Below, in pieces: positions 1 to 8,980 of a stretch of 53,276 bases of DNA (position 1 is its first letter; every line of letters starts with the position of its first letter). Source of the stretch: Oligoflexia bacterium (GTDB lineage: Bacteria > Bdellovibrionota > Bacteriovoracia > Bacteriovoracales > Bacteriovoracaceae). The stretch covers positions 1 through 53,276 of the forward strand of contig JADFZW010000032.1 of NCBI GenBank assembly GCA_015232355.1. Direction: 5' to 3'. The position numbers and the translations under genes were made by a program. The notes under the pieces are model-generated. The model was not told the origin of the DNA. It did not search any database and worked only from the letters and a program-made list of their open reading frames with translations.

Positions 1-2613
1 TTACCGATTTCCATATTTTGTGTGCTGATTGTAAGTGCTTTAAGTTATTTTAGCATTGAAGGACTACAAAAAACCATTGAATTAGAAAGAAAATACTTGG
101 AAATCCAGACCAGGGTTGGAGATGTCTTTGAGACATTACTGGAAGTAGAGTTACTGCATAGAGAATCATGGCAGAATTCAAGACCACCAGATTATTCCGA
201 AAGATACAAACGTAAAATTCTATTAATTAACGATGGATTGCAAGCTCTAGGAGAGTTAATAGAAAAAGATTCGGTAATGAATGTTTTATATATTGATTTG
301 AAGAGTAGAGTGGAAAAAAAGCTTAAAGATATGGACATCTTAGATGGTATTTATTCCAGACCAGAGGGACTAAGAAAGAAACTATTAGAGGAAAAAGGTG
401 AATCTAAAAATATACTTGAATATAATTTAGAACAAAATGAGAGATTGCGATATGAGATAAAAGTGATTGCCGAAGATATTGATAAGATGGCCAAATTAGA
501 GTTAAAGAAAAATGAGGAGAAGAGTAATCATAATGCTCATGAGGCGATTATTAGCATCTTTATGGGATCATTTTTTGGATGTGCTTTTTTACTTGTTTTT
601 TATTATCTTATTAGAATTGAATTTAAGCGAAGGCATAAAGTAGAAGAGGAGTTGATTCATTCGAATAAAATGGCAATGGCCGCTACAAACACCAAGTCGC
701 AATTTGTGGCGGCCGTTGGTCATGAAATTCGTACTCCTCTTAATGGAATTATTGGTATCAGTGAACTTCTGATTTCACGGGCCAAGGATCATGAATTAAA
801 ACAAAAATTAGACATTATTTATCGTTCAGGAATTTCACTCTTAAAAATTGTTAATGATATTTTGGATTTTTCAAAGATTGAGGCGGGTAGAATTGATTTA
901 GAAATAGGCAACTGCTCTCTTATTGAGGTGGTTGAAAATGCTATAGAACTTTTGTACGCAAAGGCCAGAGAAAAAAATATTCATATCTTAAGTTATATCG
1001 ATAGTGATATTCCGCAAATTTTGTTGGCAGATGGATCGAGAATTAGTCAGATACTTATGAATCTAATTGGTAATGCTAAGAAATTTACCAACAATGGACA
1101 TATCAGCGTAGATGTAATGTTGAGTAAACAAAATGGAAATATTTATCAGATTTTATTTGAAATAACAGATAGTGGAGCAGGAATAGCAGAAGACAAATTG
1201 GATTTGCTTTTTAAACCTTTTAATCAAATTGTTAACAATAGAGTGGGAAAGCAGGAAGGCACAGGACTAGGTTTATCTATTTGTAAGTCACTTGTGACAT
1301 TAATGGAAGGAGAGATCGGAGTTAGGTCAAAGGTTGGAGTTGGTTCGACTTTTTGGTTTTCATTGCCAATGAAATCAATTCATGTTGACAGTAATGTTGA
1401 CAGTAATATTGACTCTAATATTGTAGAGGAGAGTAAACTTAAGATTAGATCCTACTTTGATAAAGTTTACTTAATAGATAGATCTAGGTGTGTGGCAATT
1501 TGGTTACAAAAATATTTAAGTGATTTTGCTATCTCTTTTCAAAACATAACTTCTGATAATAGCGTGATAATAAGTGAAAAAGATAGATATAAATATGAAT
1601 ATGAGTATGAATATGGAGAAAAGAAATTGTTAATTGTGGGTCCAGATGATGAGTTGAAAAATGAATATATAACTAAATTTGATAAAATATGTTTGCTGAT
1701 TAATGATCAAGAAACCTGTTATCATTCTTTAGAGGATAAAATTATTTATTTGCGACTTCCATTAAAGAGGATGCAGTTAATTTTGTTATTGGAGAATAAG
1801 GGAAGAGAATTAGAAAATCAACATATAGTGGAGGATGTGAAAAATGAGTTGAATAGAGATATGTTGGCATTAATTGTTGAAGATAATCAAATGAACCAAA
1901 TATTGCTTAAAGCTCAATTAGAAGAGTTGGGTCTTAGATCTCATTCCGCTAGTAATGGACAAGAGGCAATTGAGATGTGGGAGAGAATAAGATATGATCT
2001 TATTTTGATGGATTGCCAGATGCCAATCATGGATGGGTTTGATGCCTGTAGGGAGATTCGTTTTAGAGAGAGTGAGCGAAAATTTTTACGAGCTACTCCT
2101 ATTGTGGCCATAACCGCCGATGCCTCCAAAGAAAATAGAGAGAGATGTATAAGCATGGGGATGAATGATTTTTTAGCAAAACCATTTATTTTTATGGATT
2201 TAAAAAAAATTGTAGAGAGATGGTCGCAATCAACATCATCTACTTCTATGCAACCATTAACTGATTCACTTAAAAAATTATCACACCAAACAACTCCTGC
2301 GGTAGTTAAAAAATTAATAACATCATTTCTCAAGACAATGCCACAAACACTGGATGAAATGCAGGAGATAATTAAAAGGGGTGAAGGTTGCCATGACAAT
2401 CAATACATGATTAATGAATTTTCAAGAGTGGCCCATCGTTTGAAATCATCGGCCGCCATTTTAAAAGCTGATGAGATGGTAGAAATTTGCGAGAAATTAG
2501 AAAAAAAAGATAACTTAGATCTTGCAATGATCAATCATCAGTATATAAAATTGAAACAAGAGGCAAACAATTTAACCATGACTTTAACCAAAGAATTAGA
2601 AAAATATCATTAG
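1..2613 (+). CDS. Hybrid sensor histidine kinase (HisKA-HATPase-REC-Hpt), 5' partial
   Basis: Membrane-bound tripartite hybrid kinase of the BarA/ArcB layout, which relays phosphate His-Asp-His to a partner. The frame is open back to base 1, so the start lies upstream; GTG at 22 falls inside the first membrane segment and is unlikely to be the start. Counting from it: membrane segment 1-14, a helical extracytoplasmic region to about 170 (possibly CHASE3-like), second membrane segment about 175-197, H-box GHEIRTPLNG with His234, N-box near 345, G2 box GTGLGLS near 413, a degenerate region about 460-600 that may be a decayed receiver, a REC domain from 613 with phosphoacceptor Asp664 and a later AKPF lysine, and an Hpt motif AHRLKSSA with His805. 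A 12-base coding repeat (VDSN/IDSN) lies at 1384-1419. The OmpR-type regulator follows after 16 bases and is the obvious partner. Confidence 0.93.
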   Translation, partial: LPISIFCVLIVSALSYFSIEGLQKTIELERKYLEIQTRVGDVFETLLEVELLHRESWQNSRPPDYSERYKRKILLINDGLQALGELIEKDSVMNVLYIDLKSRVEKKLKDMDILDGIYSRPEGLRKKLLEEKGESKNILEYNLEQNERLRYEIKVIAEDIDKMAKLELKKNEEKSNHNAHEAIISIFMGSFFGCAFLLVFYYLIRIEFKRRHKVEEELIHSNKMAMAATNTKSQFVAAVGHEIRTPLNGIIGISELLISRAKDHELKQKLDIIYRSGISLLKIVNDILDFSKIEAGRIDLEIGNCSLIEVVENAIELLYAKAREKNIHILSYIDSDIPQILLADGSRISQILMNLIGNAKKFTNNGHISVDVMLSKQNGNIYQILFEITDSGAGIAEDKLDLLFKPFNQIVNNRVGKQEGTGLGLSICKSLVTLMEGEIGVRSKVGVGSTFWFSLPMKSIHVDSNVDSNIDSNIVEESKLKIRSYFDKVYLIDRSRCVAIWLQKYLSDFAISFQNITSDNSVIISEKDRYKYEYEYEYGEKKLLIVGPDDELKNEYITKFDKICLLINDQETCYHSLEDKIIYLRLPLKRMQLILLLENKGRELENQHIVEDVKNELNRDMLALIVEDNQMNQILLKAQLEELGLRSHSASNGQEAIEMWERIRYDLILMDCQMPIMDGFDACREIRFRESERKFLRATPIVAITADASKENRERCISMGMNDFLAKPFIFMDLKKIVERWSQSTSSTSMQPLTDSLKKLSHQTTPAVVKKLITSFLKTMPQTLDEMQEIIKRGEGCHDNQYMINEFSRVAHRLKSSAAILKADEMVEICEKLEKKDNLDLAMINHQYIKLKQEANNLTMTLTKELEKYH

Positions 2614-2629
2614 AGGGGGTAAAAATATT

Positions 2630-3376
2630 ATGGGAAGAATACTTTGTATTGAGGATAATCTAGAGGTGCAGATACTTGTTGAGGCGTCACTGTCAGAACA
2701 TGAAGTTGTGATGGTAAAAACTTTAAAAGAGGCAAATGAAATAAAAGGCAGCAATAACTTTGATTTAGTGTTGTTGGATTTAGAGTTGCCAGATGGAGAT
2801 GGAATGAATTTTTTAGCAACTCTTTCTGTCACCTTCACTCAATTACAATTACCTCCGGTTTTTATCATAACTGCGAGAACAGATATTGCTAATAAACTTA
2901 CTGCATTTTCATTGGGAGCAGATGATTTTATTTGTAAACCATTTGATACTGTAGAGTTGAGGGCCCGCATAAATGCCAAGCTAAAAAAACAACAGGAAAA
3001 TAGTAGAAGACAAGAATTGATTCGCTTGAAGGATTTGTCCATTAATTTAGGAACTCAGAGAGTCTATTCTTCTGCAGGATCAGCAGGATCTGCAGGATCT
3101 GCAGGAATGAATCAGGGAACTCAAGGTAATCATGGAAATCAGTTGATTGATTTAACTTCTTTGGAATTTAAATTACTGGTTACTTTTGCCAAATCGCCAG
3201 AGAGAGTATTCAATCGCGAACAACTTTTAAGCGTGGTATGGGGTAATAATTTTCAAGTGATGGATCGAACAGTTGACACCCATATAGGTCATCTTCGAAG
3301 GAAAATTCAACATTCAACAGTGCAGATTGAAACTGTTGTGAATGAGGGCTATCGACTTAGTTTCAAATCAATGTAA
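2630..3376 (+). CDS. OmpR/PhoB-family response regulator
   Basis: DNA-binding response regulator, probably the output partner of the hybrid kinase that ends 16 bases upstream. ATG 2630 is preceded by a strong GAGGGGG ribosome site. The receiver domain (about 1-120) has the acidic pair in CIEDN, phosphoacceptor Asp50 in LLDLELPDG and the conserved lysine near 103 (CKPFD). The C-terminal winged helix (about 155-245) shows the DLTSLEFKLL start, the RTVDTHIGHLRRK recognition-helix region and the NEGYRL wing. The linker between the domains carries four copies of SAG, encoded by a 9-base tandem repeat. The target genes cannot be told from the sequence; the secreted subtilase downstream is one possibility, but a terminator-like hairpin lies between. 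Confidence 0.95.
   Translation: MGRILCIEDNLEVQILVEASLSEHEVVMVKTLKEANEIKGSNNFDLVLLDLELPDGDGMNFLATLSVTFTQLQLPPVFIITARTDIANKLTAFSLGADDFICKPFDTVELRARINAKLKKQQENSRRQELIRLKDLSINLGTQRVYSSAGSAGSAGSAGMNQGTQGNHGNQLIDLTSLEFKLLVTFAKSPERVFNREQLLSVVWGNNFQVMDRTVDTHIGHLRRKIQHSTVQIETVVNEGYRLSFKSM
3071..3106 (+). repeat. 9-base coding tandem repeat, 4 copies
   Basis: Four copies of TCTGCAGGA (the second reads TCAGCAGGA) encode SAG-SAG-SAG-SAG in the linker between the receiver and winged-helix domains. Gain or loss of a unit would lengthen or shorten the linker without a frameshift. Confidence 0.9.
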
Positions 3377-3493
3377 TCAAAGTAAATAATATTTAAAGTA
3401 ATAATTACATAAAAAAACAATAACAACTATCAATGCCATAGTTATATCTTAGTTACACCTTGCTTTGTTTCTTTATTCATAGTAAACAATCTC

Positions 3494-3520
3494 AGATTGT
3501 GTTCGTACACAAATCTTTTT
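3494..3520 (+). terminator. Possible rho-independent terminator after the regulator
   Basis: AGATTGTGT, a 4-base loop, then ACACAAATCT form a 9-bp stem with one bulged A, followed directly by TTTTT. It lies about 118 bases after the regulator stop and 31 bases before the subtilase start, so it could end the two-component transcript or sit in the subtilase leader. An overlapping alternative hairpin (CAATCT/AGATTG) is also present. Confidence 0.4.
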
Positions 3521-3551
3521 GTAAACATTTTTTTTGAGGACGAAAATAAAA

Positions 3552-6500
3552 ATGAAAATAAAGATGAAATTAAAAATCATGATCGTAGCATTATTTATGG
3601 CCACAATACTTAATGCTATTTCTTCCGATGCTTATTCCAATAGCAAAATTTATTCAGTAACAGACTTAAATCAAATAAAAAACCTTCAACAATTTGAGAT
3701 TGAAACTCAACAAAAAATAAACAGCAATAAATCAATCATAGATTGGACGTTGATGATTGAATTTAAGAGCAAACCAAGTGCAGAAAATGTGCAAAAGATT
3801 AAAAAATATTTTTATAGTGCTGAGATCGAACTTTTTGATAATATCAAATCACCCTATTTTGAAAGATTGTATCGTTTAAGCTTTAAAGGGAGCTTGGAAT
3901 TTAAAAATAATGTACTTCAAATACTAAAAAATGCCATTGGTACCAATACAATGGGCACCAATACAAATAATGAATTAAATATTTCTACCGTTGAAGAGAG
4001 TTATAAGATAGATGCTCAATCGATCACTCCGAACGATAACAACAGAAATCCGCTTATAAGTGATGATTCCTTTACTCCCTATCTTTGGGGACTTGAAAAT
4101 CGTGAACAAATAATTTCAAAAGATTTAGATGATATCCATTTAGAAAAGATCAAAGGCAAAATCGGTGCAGATATCGGAGTTAAAAATATCTATACTAAAC
4201 TTGATTCGCTAATAAAAAATGAAGTTTTGGTAGCAGTAGTGGATTCAGGAGTGGATATAGATCATCCAGATCTAAAAGATAATATTGCAAAAAATTTAGT
4301 AGAGTGTGAAAATGGAGCACTTCCTTTTCGTCCAACTGTAGATAAGGATAAAAATGGTTATATTGGCGATTGCATGGGTTGGAACTTTGTTTCTACCAAA
4401 AAAGATGGTGATGAGCGAGTGTATGATGATGTAGGACACGGAACACACTTAGCAGGAATTATTGCGGCCAAAGCAAGTAATAAACTTGGAGTTGCAGGAG
4501 TAGCACTAACCTCTAAAATAAAAATTGTTCCAGTGAAAGTTTTACAAAAAAATGAAGGACCAGCAGGAAGTGCTGGTGGACTGGCGACTGGTGGATTAAG
4601 TGATCGAATTGCGAAGGGTATCTTGTATGCTGTAAAAAGAAATGTTCATGTTATAAACTTGAGCATGGGTTGGCCAATTAGTGTGGATACTAAATATCTT
4701 AAGATGAGTATAATTGAAGCACAAAATAGAGGAATAGTGATTGTTGCGGCCGCTGGAAATAATAATCATTCAAGTCCGATATTTCCATGTGCTTATCCAA
4801 ATGTAATTTGTGTTGGTGCTATCGATGCTGGTGGAAGTTTTGCAAACTTTTCCAACTATGGCGGACACATGGATATTCTTGCTCCTGGAGATAATATTTT
4901 ATCAACTTATCCACAAAAATTAACTCCCGATTTTTTTTCAGTTAAAGGATATGAGATAAAAAATGGTACAAGCCAGGCAGCGCCTTATGTAGCAGCAGCA
5001 GTAGGAATTTTGATAGGAATTAATCCACAGATTTCATACAATGAAATATTGGCGAGGTTGTTAGTTAGTAGTATTGATCTTTCAAATTTTTCTTCTTCCG
5101 CTTCCGCTAGTATTTCAAGTAGTACTTCAAATAATATTGAAAAATACTCTCTCTATGGATTACTTAATATAGAAAAATCAATCAATGTAAATAAATCTTC
5201 AATTGTTATTCCTCTTTTAAAGAGAGTAGAGGAGATAATTGTTCAATCAAATACTAAAAATTTTACTTTAACAATTCCTGTAAAAAACCTATGGGCCGTT
5301 AGCAAAGATGTGAAAGTTAAAGTGGAGTTGGATCGAGAGGCGAGCAGTAGAGGGGCCAGTTTTAGTAGCAGTGAGTTTTCTCTAGGAGATTTAAAAGAGG
5401 GAGAGATAAAGGAATTTACATTAGCAGGAGATATAAAAAATACTGACTATGATAACGTCTTATCTTTTACAATTAAAATTTCATCACCATCGTTCGCGGT
5501 TACTACAAAAATTTTTAATCATCAGGTGAGGATAGTTAGTTTTATTGAAAAGGATCCTCGATTTTTAGAAATTGTTAAAGAAGTAATAGTCAATCCGGCG
5601 ATTAAAAGACCTGTGGCGATGAGAAGAGAAGATGATGTTCGTACAACGTTAACGACTATATCTGACAGTTACTTTCAAAATCCATATCCACAATATTATA
5701 TAGAACAAAAAAATGAAGTTGCACCTGTTACTCCTGGTACTCCCAGTACTAATAATAACAATGCTGATAAAAAAATTGATGTATTTATCTTCAAAACGAC
5801 TCCTTTTGATAATAAAGGAGAATTTAAATCTGATTTAGTATTAACTATTCCAAATGCTGATTCACTACTATCAGTCTCCTTTCAAGATATAAACTATGAT
5901 GGAAAGCTAGAGTATGTGCTAATTTCTATTGGCAAGGAAGGAGATGAAAAGTTTATTCAATACTCATATTTCAATCAATCAGGGGAAGCAACTTTTAAAC
6001 AATACAATCATTTTCGATTTGTACCAGAAGCTGCAATTGTTAATTACCGAAAAGTTAATTTTATTCCATTTAGATCAACGCTGCTAAATGCTACTCTAGC
6101 GATTCCATTTTTCTTTGAAGATGGCAAAACTCCCGAGAAGGACTTAAATAAGGATCCATTTGAAGAACTTCCACCAGAGCAAAATTTTAAGGATTCTCAT
6201 TTCTTCTATATCACTCCTACTAAGGTAAAAAATAAGAAGTTGTATTTTGAAACCAGAATTGTAGATAACTATCAGTGGAGGGATATAGTAAAAAAGAAAT
6301 TGGGGTTGGAGTGGAATGATTTAGTTGAGGTGGTTGATGTGATTCCTCAGTCCTTGAGTGATTTTAAAAGAGGAATGGGGAAAGGGATAATCTCTGTAGG
6401 TAAAAACTATGTTCGAAATTATTATCTTATTTCGTTTAGGCCACAATATAGAGAGAGTTTAAGTGCTAGTGATATTGTGCTAGAACCACTTCGTACCAAT

Positions 6501-7112
6501 GGAGTTCATTTGGAGGGAAGTTTCATCTTTCCAATAACCAATATGGATTTGAATAAAATGAATGCTGGAGCAATCTTTGTTGGTCATGAAACCAATACTA
6601 ACGTAAGAATGTCGATAATGGATTATGAGAATAGTATTAATAATATTTTTTCATCACTTTACTCACATCCATTACAAAGAGATAGTGTGCTTAGTGCTTT
6701 TGCATGTTATAAAAATGAGGGAGAGTATTTTACCTTTTTGCAGACAAAGAGTTCACTTCTTTTACATCGTGTGAATGAGAATGGTGAAAGTTTTGTAAAT
6801 TCTAGACCCATAACCAGATTTAGCTTTTTGCCAGGAAGTCTTTATAATGAAATATTCTATCCAATTTCAATCTCAAATCCTTCAAGACCAGCACTTTATG
6901 TTGATGCAACAGAAATAAATCGCAAGGATTTATATATTCTGAGTATCGATGAAAATAAGAATTTAATTTCACCAATAAAGTTAAATGTTCGCGTTCCTTC
7001 TAATTGTAAATCACTAAACCCATCTCCAATAGGTGAAAAAGCAGAATGGGGTCTTACGCTTCTATGCGAAGAAAATAAAAAGTGGTTCCTACACTATCTA
7101 ATTCTAGACTAA
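3552..7112 (+). CDS. Secreted subtilisin-like (S8) serine protease with long C-terminal region
   Basis: Exported S8 peptidase, 1187 residues. ATG 3552 is chosen because GAGGA at 3536-3540 sits 11 bases before it; an in-frame TTG at 3534 overlaps that site. The lysine-rich start and hydrophobic stretch (KLKIMIVALFMATILNA) form a signal peptide. A pro-region of about 190 residues precedes the catalytic domain. The triad is visible: Asp231 in VAVVDSGVDIDHPDL, His296 in GHGTHLAG and Ser474 in NGTSQAAPYVA. About 650 residues follow. They include a segment of Ig-like character and an FG-GAP/VCBS-like motif (DINYDGKLEYVL), which in that family binds calcium in a beta propeller. The neighbours give no substrate. 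A role in degrading external protein is inference. Confidence 0.9.
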   Translation: MKIKMKLKIMIVALFMATILNAISSDAYSNSKIYSVTDLNQIKNLQQFEIETQQKINSNKSIIDWTLMIEFKSKPSAENVQKIKKYFYSAEIELFDNIKSPYFERLYRLSFKGSLEFKNNVLQILKNAIGTNTMGTNTNNELNISTVEESYKIDAQSITPNDNNRNPLISDDSFTPYLWGLENREQIISKDLDDIHLEKIKGKIGADIGVKNIYTKLDSLIKNEVLVAVVDSGVDIDHPDLKDNIAKNLVECENGALPFRPTVDKDKNGYIGDCMGWNFVSTKKDGDERVYDDVGHGTHLAGIIAAKASNKLGVAGVALTSKIKIVPVKVLQKNEGPAGSAGGLATGGLSDRIAKGILYAVKRNVHVINLSMGWPISVDTKYLKMSIIEAQNRGIVIVAAAGNNNHSSPIFPCAYPNVICVGAIDAGGSFANFSNYGGHMDILAPGDNILSTYPQKLTPDFFSVKGYEIKNGTSQAAPYVAAAVGILIGINPQISYNEILARLLVSSIDLSNFSSSASASISSSTSNNIEKYSLYGLLNIEKSINVNKSSIVIPLLKRVEEIIVQSNTKNFTLTIPVKNLWAVSKDVKVKVELDREASSRGASFSSSEFSLGDLKEGEIKEFTLAGDIKNTDYDNVLSFTIKISSPSFAVTTKIFNHQVRIVSFIEKDPRFLEIVKEVIVNPAIKRPVAMRREDDVRTTLTTISDSYFQNPYPQYYIEQKNEVAPVTPGTPSTNNNNADKKIDVFIFKTTPFDNKGEFKSDLVLTIPNADSLLSVSFQDINYDGKLEYVLISIGKEGDEKFIQYSYFNQSGEATFKQYNHFRFVPEAAIVNYRKVNFIPFRSTLLNATLAIPFFFEDGKTPEKDLNKDPFEELPPEQNFKDSHFFYITPTKVKNKKLYFETRIVDNYQWRDIVKKKLGLEWNDLVEVVDVIPQSLSDFKRGMGKGIISVGKNYVRNYYLISFRPQYRESLSASDIVLEPLRTNGVHLEGSFIFPITNMDLNKMNAGAIFVGHETNTNVRMSIMDYENSINNIFSSLYSHPLQRDSVLSAFACYKNEGEYFTFLQTKSSLLLHRVNENGESFVNSRPITRFSFLPGSLYNEIFYPISISNPSRPALYVDATEINRKDLYILSIDENKNLISPIKLNVRVPSNCKSLNPSPIGEKAEWGLTLLCEENKKWFLHYLILD

Positions 7113-7223
7113 TTACTAGACTAATTAGTAGCATCGACAATAAAATAATCTCGAATATAGTTTTTATCGAATTTTACCTAATTTTATCGAATTGTATTTT
7201 ATATTTTATTGGAGATGATCATC

Positions 7224-8864
7224 GTGGGAAATAAGAAAAAAAATAGCAGTAGCAACAATCACAGCTGTAACAATTGTAACTGTAATAATAAGAATAATGA
7301 TAAATTTTTAGATATAGTACCATTGCCGCTTATTCTTGATAAAAATCCTCAAGATTTTACTCGTAAAGATCTTTTAAAGCTTATAGAAGTTCTTGGTATC
7401 AAACAATTAAACTTTCATTACAATGGACTTGATTGTAAATTTAAAGAACTAAAAATTCCTGTTAATTCTCTCGAATATGCTGATCTTATTTTGGCCCAAG
7501 GAGAAAGAATTGATGGCAGTAGTATTTTTAAAGGAGTAATTGATACTGCTAAAAGTGATCTATATATAGTTCCGATATATCGTTTTGCTTTTCTATCACC
7601 ATTCGAAAAAGATACTCTATCTTTTATGTGTACTTTTTTGGATAAGACTGGGACTCCAACGGAGGCTTCTCCAGATAATGTTCTACTTAAGGCACATCAA
7701 AATTTTAAAAAACAAACTGGAATGGAATTAAATGCTCTAGGTGAATTAGAGTTCTATCTTTTATACGATAAAGAGAGCGAACGCTTTCCCAATACTACTC
7801 AACAGAGTTATCATCAAACCACTCCGTATGGTAAGAAAGGTCATATCATAAATCACATGATGAGAATTATCTCTTCGCTAACTTGTGCTGTAAAATATGC
7901 TCACGCGGAAGTGGGCTTTATTCCAGAGGTAAATTCGATATATAAAGAGATCAATGGTAAAGCAGCAGAACAATATGAGATTGAGTTTCTTACTAGACCA
8001 ATCTACGATATGGGAATGTATCTCAATCTCTCTAAATGGATTATTAGAAATGTTGCTCACATTTATGGAGAAAGTGTCACATTTACTCCTAAACTACAAG
8101 AGGGAATGGCCGGAACAGGACTTCATGTTCATTTGGAATTGAAGAGAAATGGAAAAAATGTGATGGTTGATCCAAAGACAAAGGCATTAAGTAAAGAGGC
8201 AAAGCAAATGATAGCAGGACTTTGTAATAATGCTAAAAGTTTAACTGCTTTTGGAAATACGATCACTAGTTCCTATATGAGATTAGTTCCACATCAAGAG
8301 GCACCAACACGTATTTGTTGGTCAGAACAAAATCGTTCAGCGCTAATAAGAGTACCTTTAGGATGGAGCGATCTTAAATCAGCAAATCTCGCTGATTTGG
8401 TTAATGTGAATGAGAAAATAAGTAATAAAGTAAATAATAAAGATAAGTTGAATGAGAGTACAAATTCAAGACAAACAATTGAGATTAGAAGTCCGGATGG
8501 GTCGGCCAATATTAATCTTCTTTTAGCTGGTATTACAGTAGCAATTCGCGAGGGTATAGATGATTCTTATGCTGAGGATGTTGCAAATAAATTGCATGTT
8601 GTAGGAAATATTTTTAATAATGAAGAATTAAAAAATTCTCTTGATACACTTCCTGTTAATTGTGTGGAATCGGCCAAGGAATTAGAGAAGGATCGATTAG
8701 TTTATGAAAAGGATGGTATTTTCCCTACAAAAATGATCGATTATACGATTAAGAAATTAAAAGAAGAGATAGATCCAACTGAAGATTCAAAGTTTAAACA
8801 TGCTAGTAAAGAACAACAATTAGAGACCTTTTCAAGAATTCTGCACAAAGACTTTCATAAATAG
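7224..8864 (+). CDS. Glutamine synthetase, GSI-like
   Basis: Cytoplasmic enzyme expected to make glutamine from glutamate, ammonia and ATP. GTG 7224 is preferred because GGAG at 7211-7214 lies 9 bases upstream; an in-frame TTG (7209) and ATG (7215) are too close to it. The N-terminus carries an odd Asn/Cys/Lys-rich stretch of about 25 residues. Then come a beta-grasp domain (about 40-100, ending GERIDGSSI), the LGELEFYLL glutamate-binding strand, GTGLHVHLEL near 298 (the GSGMHVHQSL region of GSI), NRSALIRVPLGW near 370 and EIRSPDGSAN near 420. At about 547 residues it is longer than typical GSI (about 470), partly from a low-complexity insert (NEKISNKVNNKDKLNES). I see no obvious adenylylation-site match. 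It could be a GSI-like paralogue (for example gamma-glutamylpolyamine synthetase type) rather than the main glnA product. Confidence 0.85.
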   Translation: MGNKKKNSSSNNHSCNNCNCNNKNNDKFLDIVPLPLILDKNPQDFTRKDLLKLIEVLGIKQLNFHYNGLDCKFKELKIPVNSLEYADLILAQGERIDGSSIFKGVIDTAKSDLYIVPIYRFAFLSPFEKDTLSFMCTFLDKTGTPTEASPDNVLLKAHQNFKKQTGMELNALGELEFYLLYDKESERFPNTTQQSYHQTTPYGKKGHIINHMMRIISSLTCAVKYAHAEVGFIPEVNSIYKEINGKAAEQYEIEFLTRPIYDMGMYLNLSKWIIRNVAHIYGESVTFTPKLQEGMAGTGLHVHLELKRNGKNVMVDPKTKALSKEAKQMIAGLCNNAKSLTAFGNTITSSYMRLVPHQEAPTRICWSEQNRSALIRVPLGWSDLKSANLADLVNVNEKISNKVNNKDKLNESTNSRQTIEIRSPDGSANINLLLAGITVAIREGIDDSYAEDVANKLHVVGNIFNNEELKNSLDTLPVNCVESAKELEKDRLVYEKDGIFPTKMIDYTIKKLKEEIDPTEDSKFKHASKEQQLETFSRILHKDFHK

Positions 8865-8883
8865 GCAAGCAATAGGTAAGCAA

Positions 8884-8918
8884 AAACACTAGTGTTTATT
8901 TTAAAAAATATTAGTGTT
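8884..8918. terminator. Palindrome with alternative hairpin, possible terminator
   Basis: AAACACT-AGTGTTT is a perfect 14-base palindrome, followed by ATTTT. AACACTA also pairs with TAGTGTT at 8912-8918, giving a longer alternative hairpin. It lies just after the glutamine synthetase stop. The stem is AT-rich and the T-run short, so this is only a candidate. Confidence 0.3.
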
Positions 8919-8980
8919 ACAATCTTTTCTATAAGCACTTTTATTCTCTGACGAAAATATATTTCTTTTGTGAGTAAAAA

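Noticed and set aside
1941..2399. Open frame antisense to the hybrid kinase
   Set aside because: It lies fully within the receiver and Hpt coding region, has no family motif and no ribosome site. The same holds for frames opposite ade (16418-16882), the chemoreceptor genes (20524-21135) and the 1209-residue gene (51602-51889).
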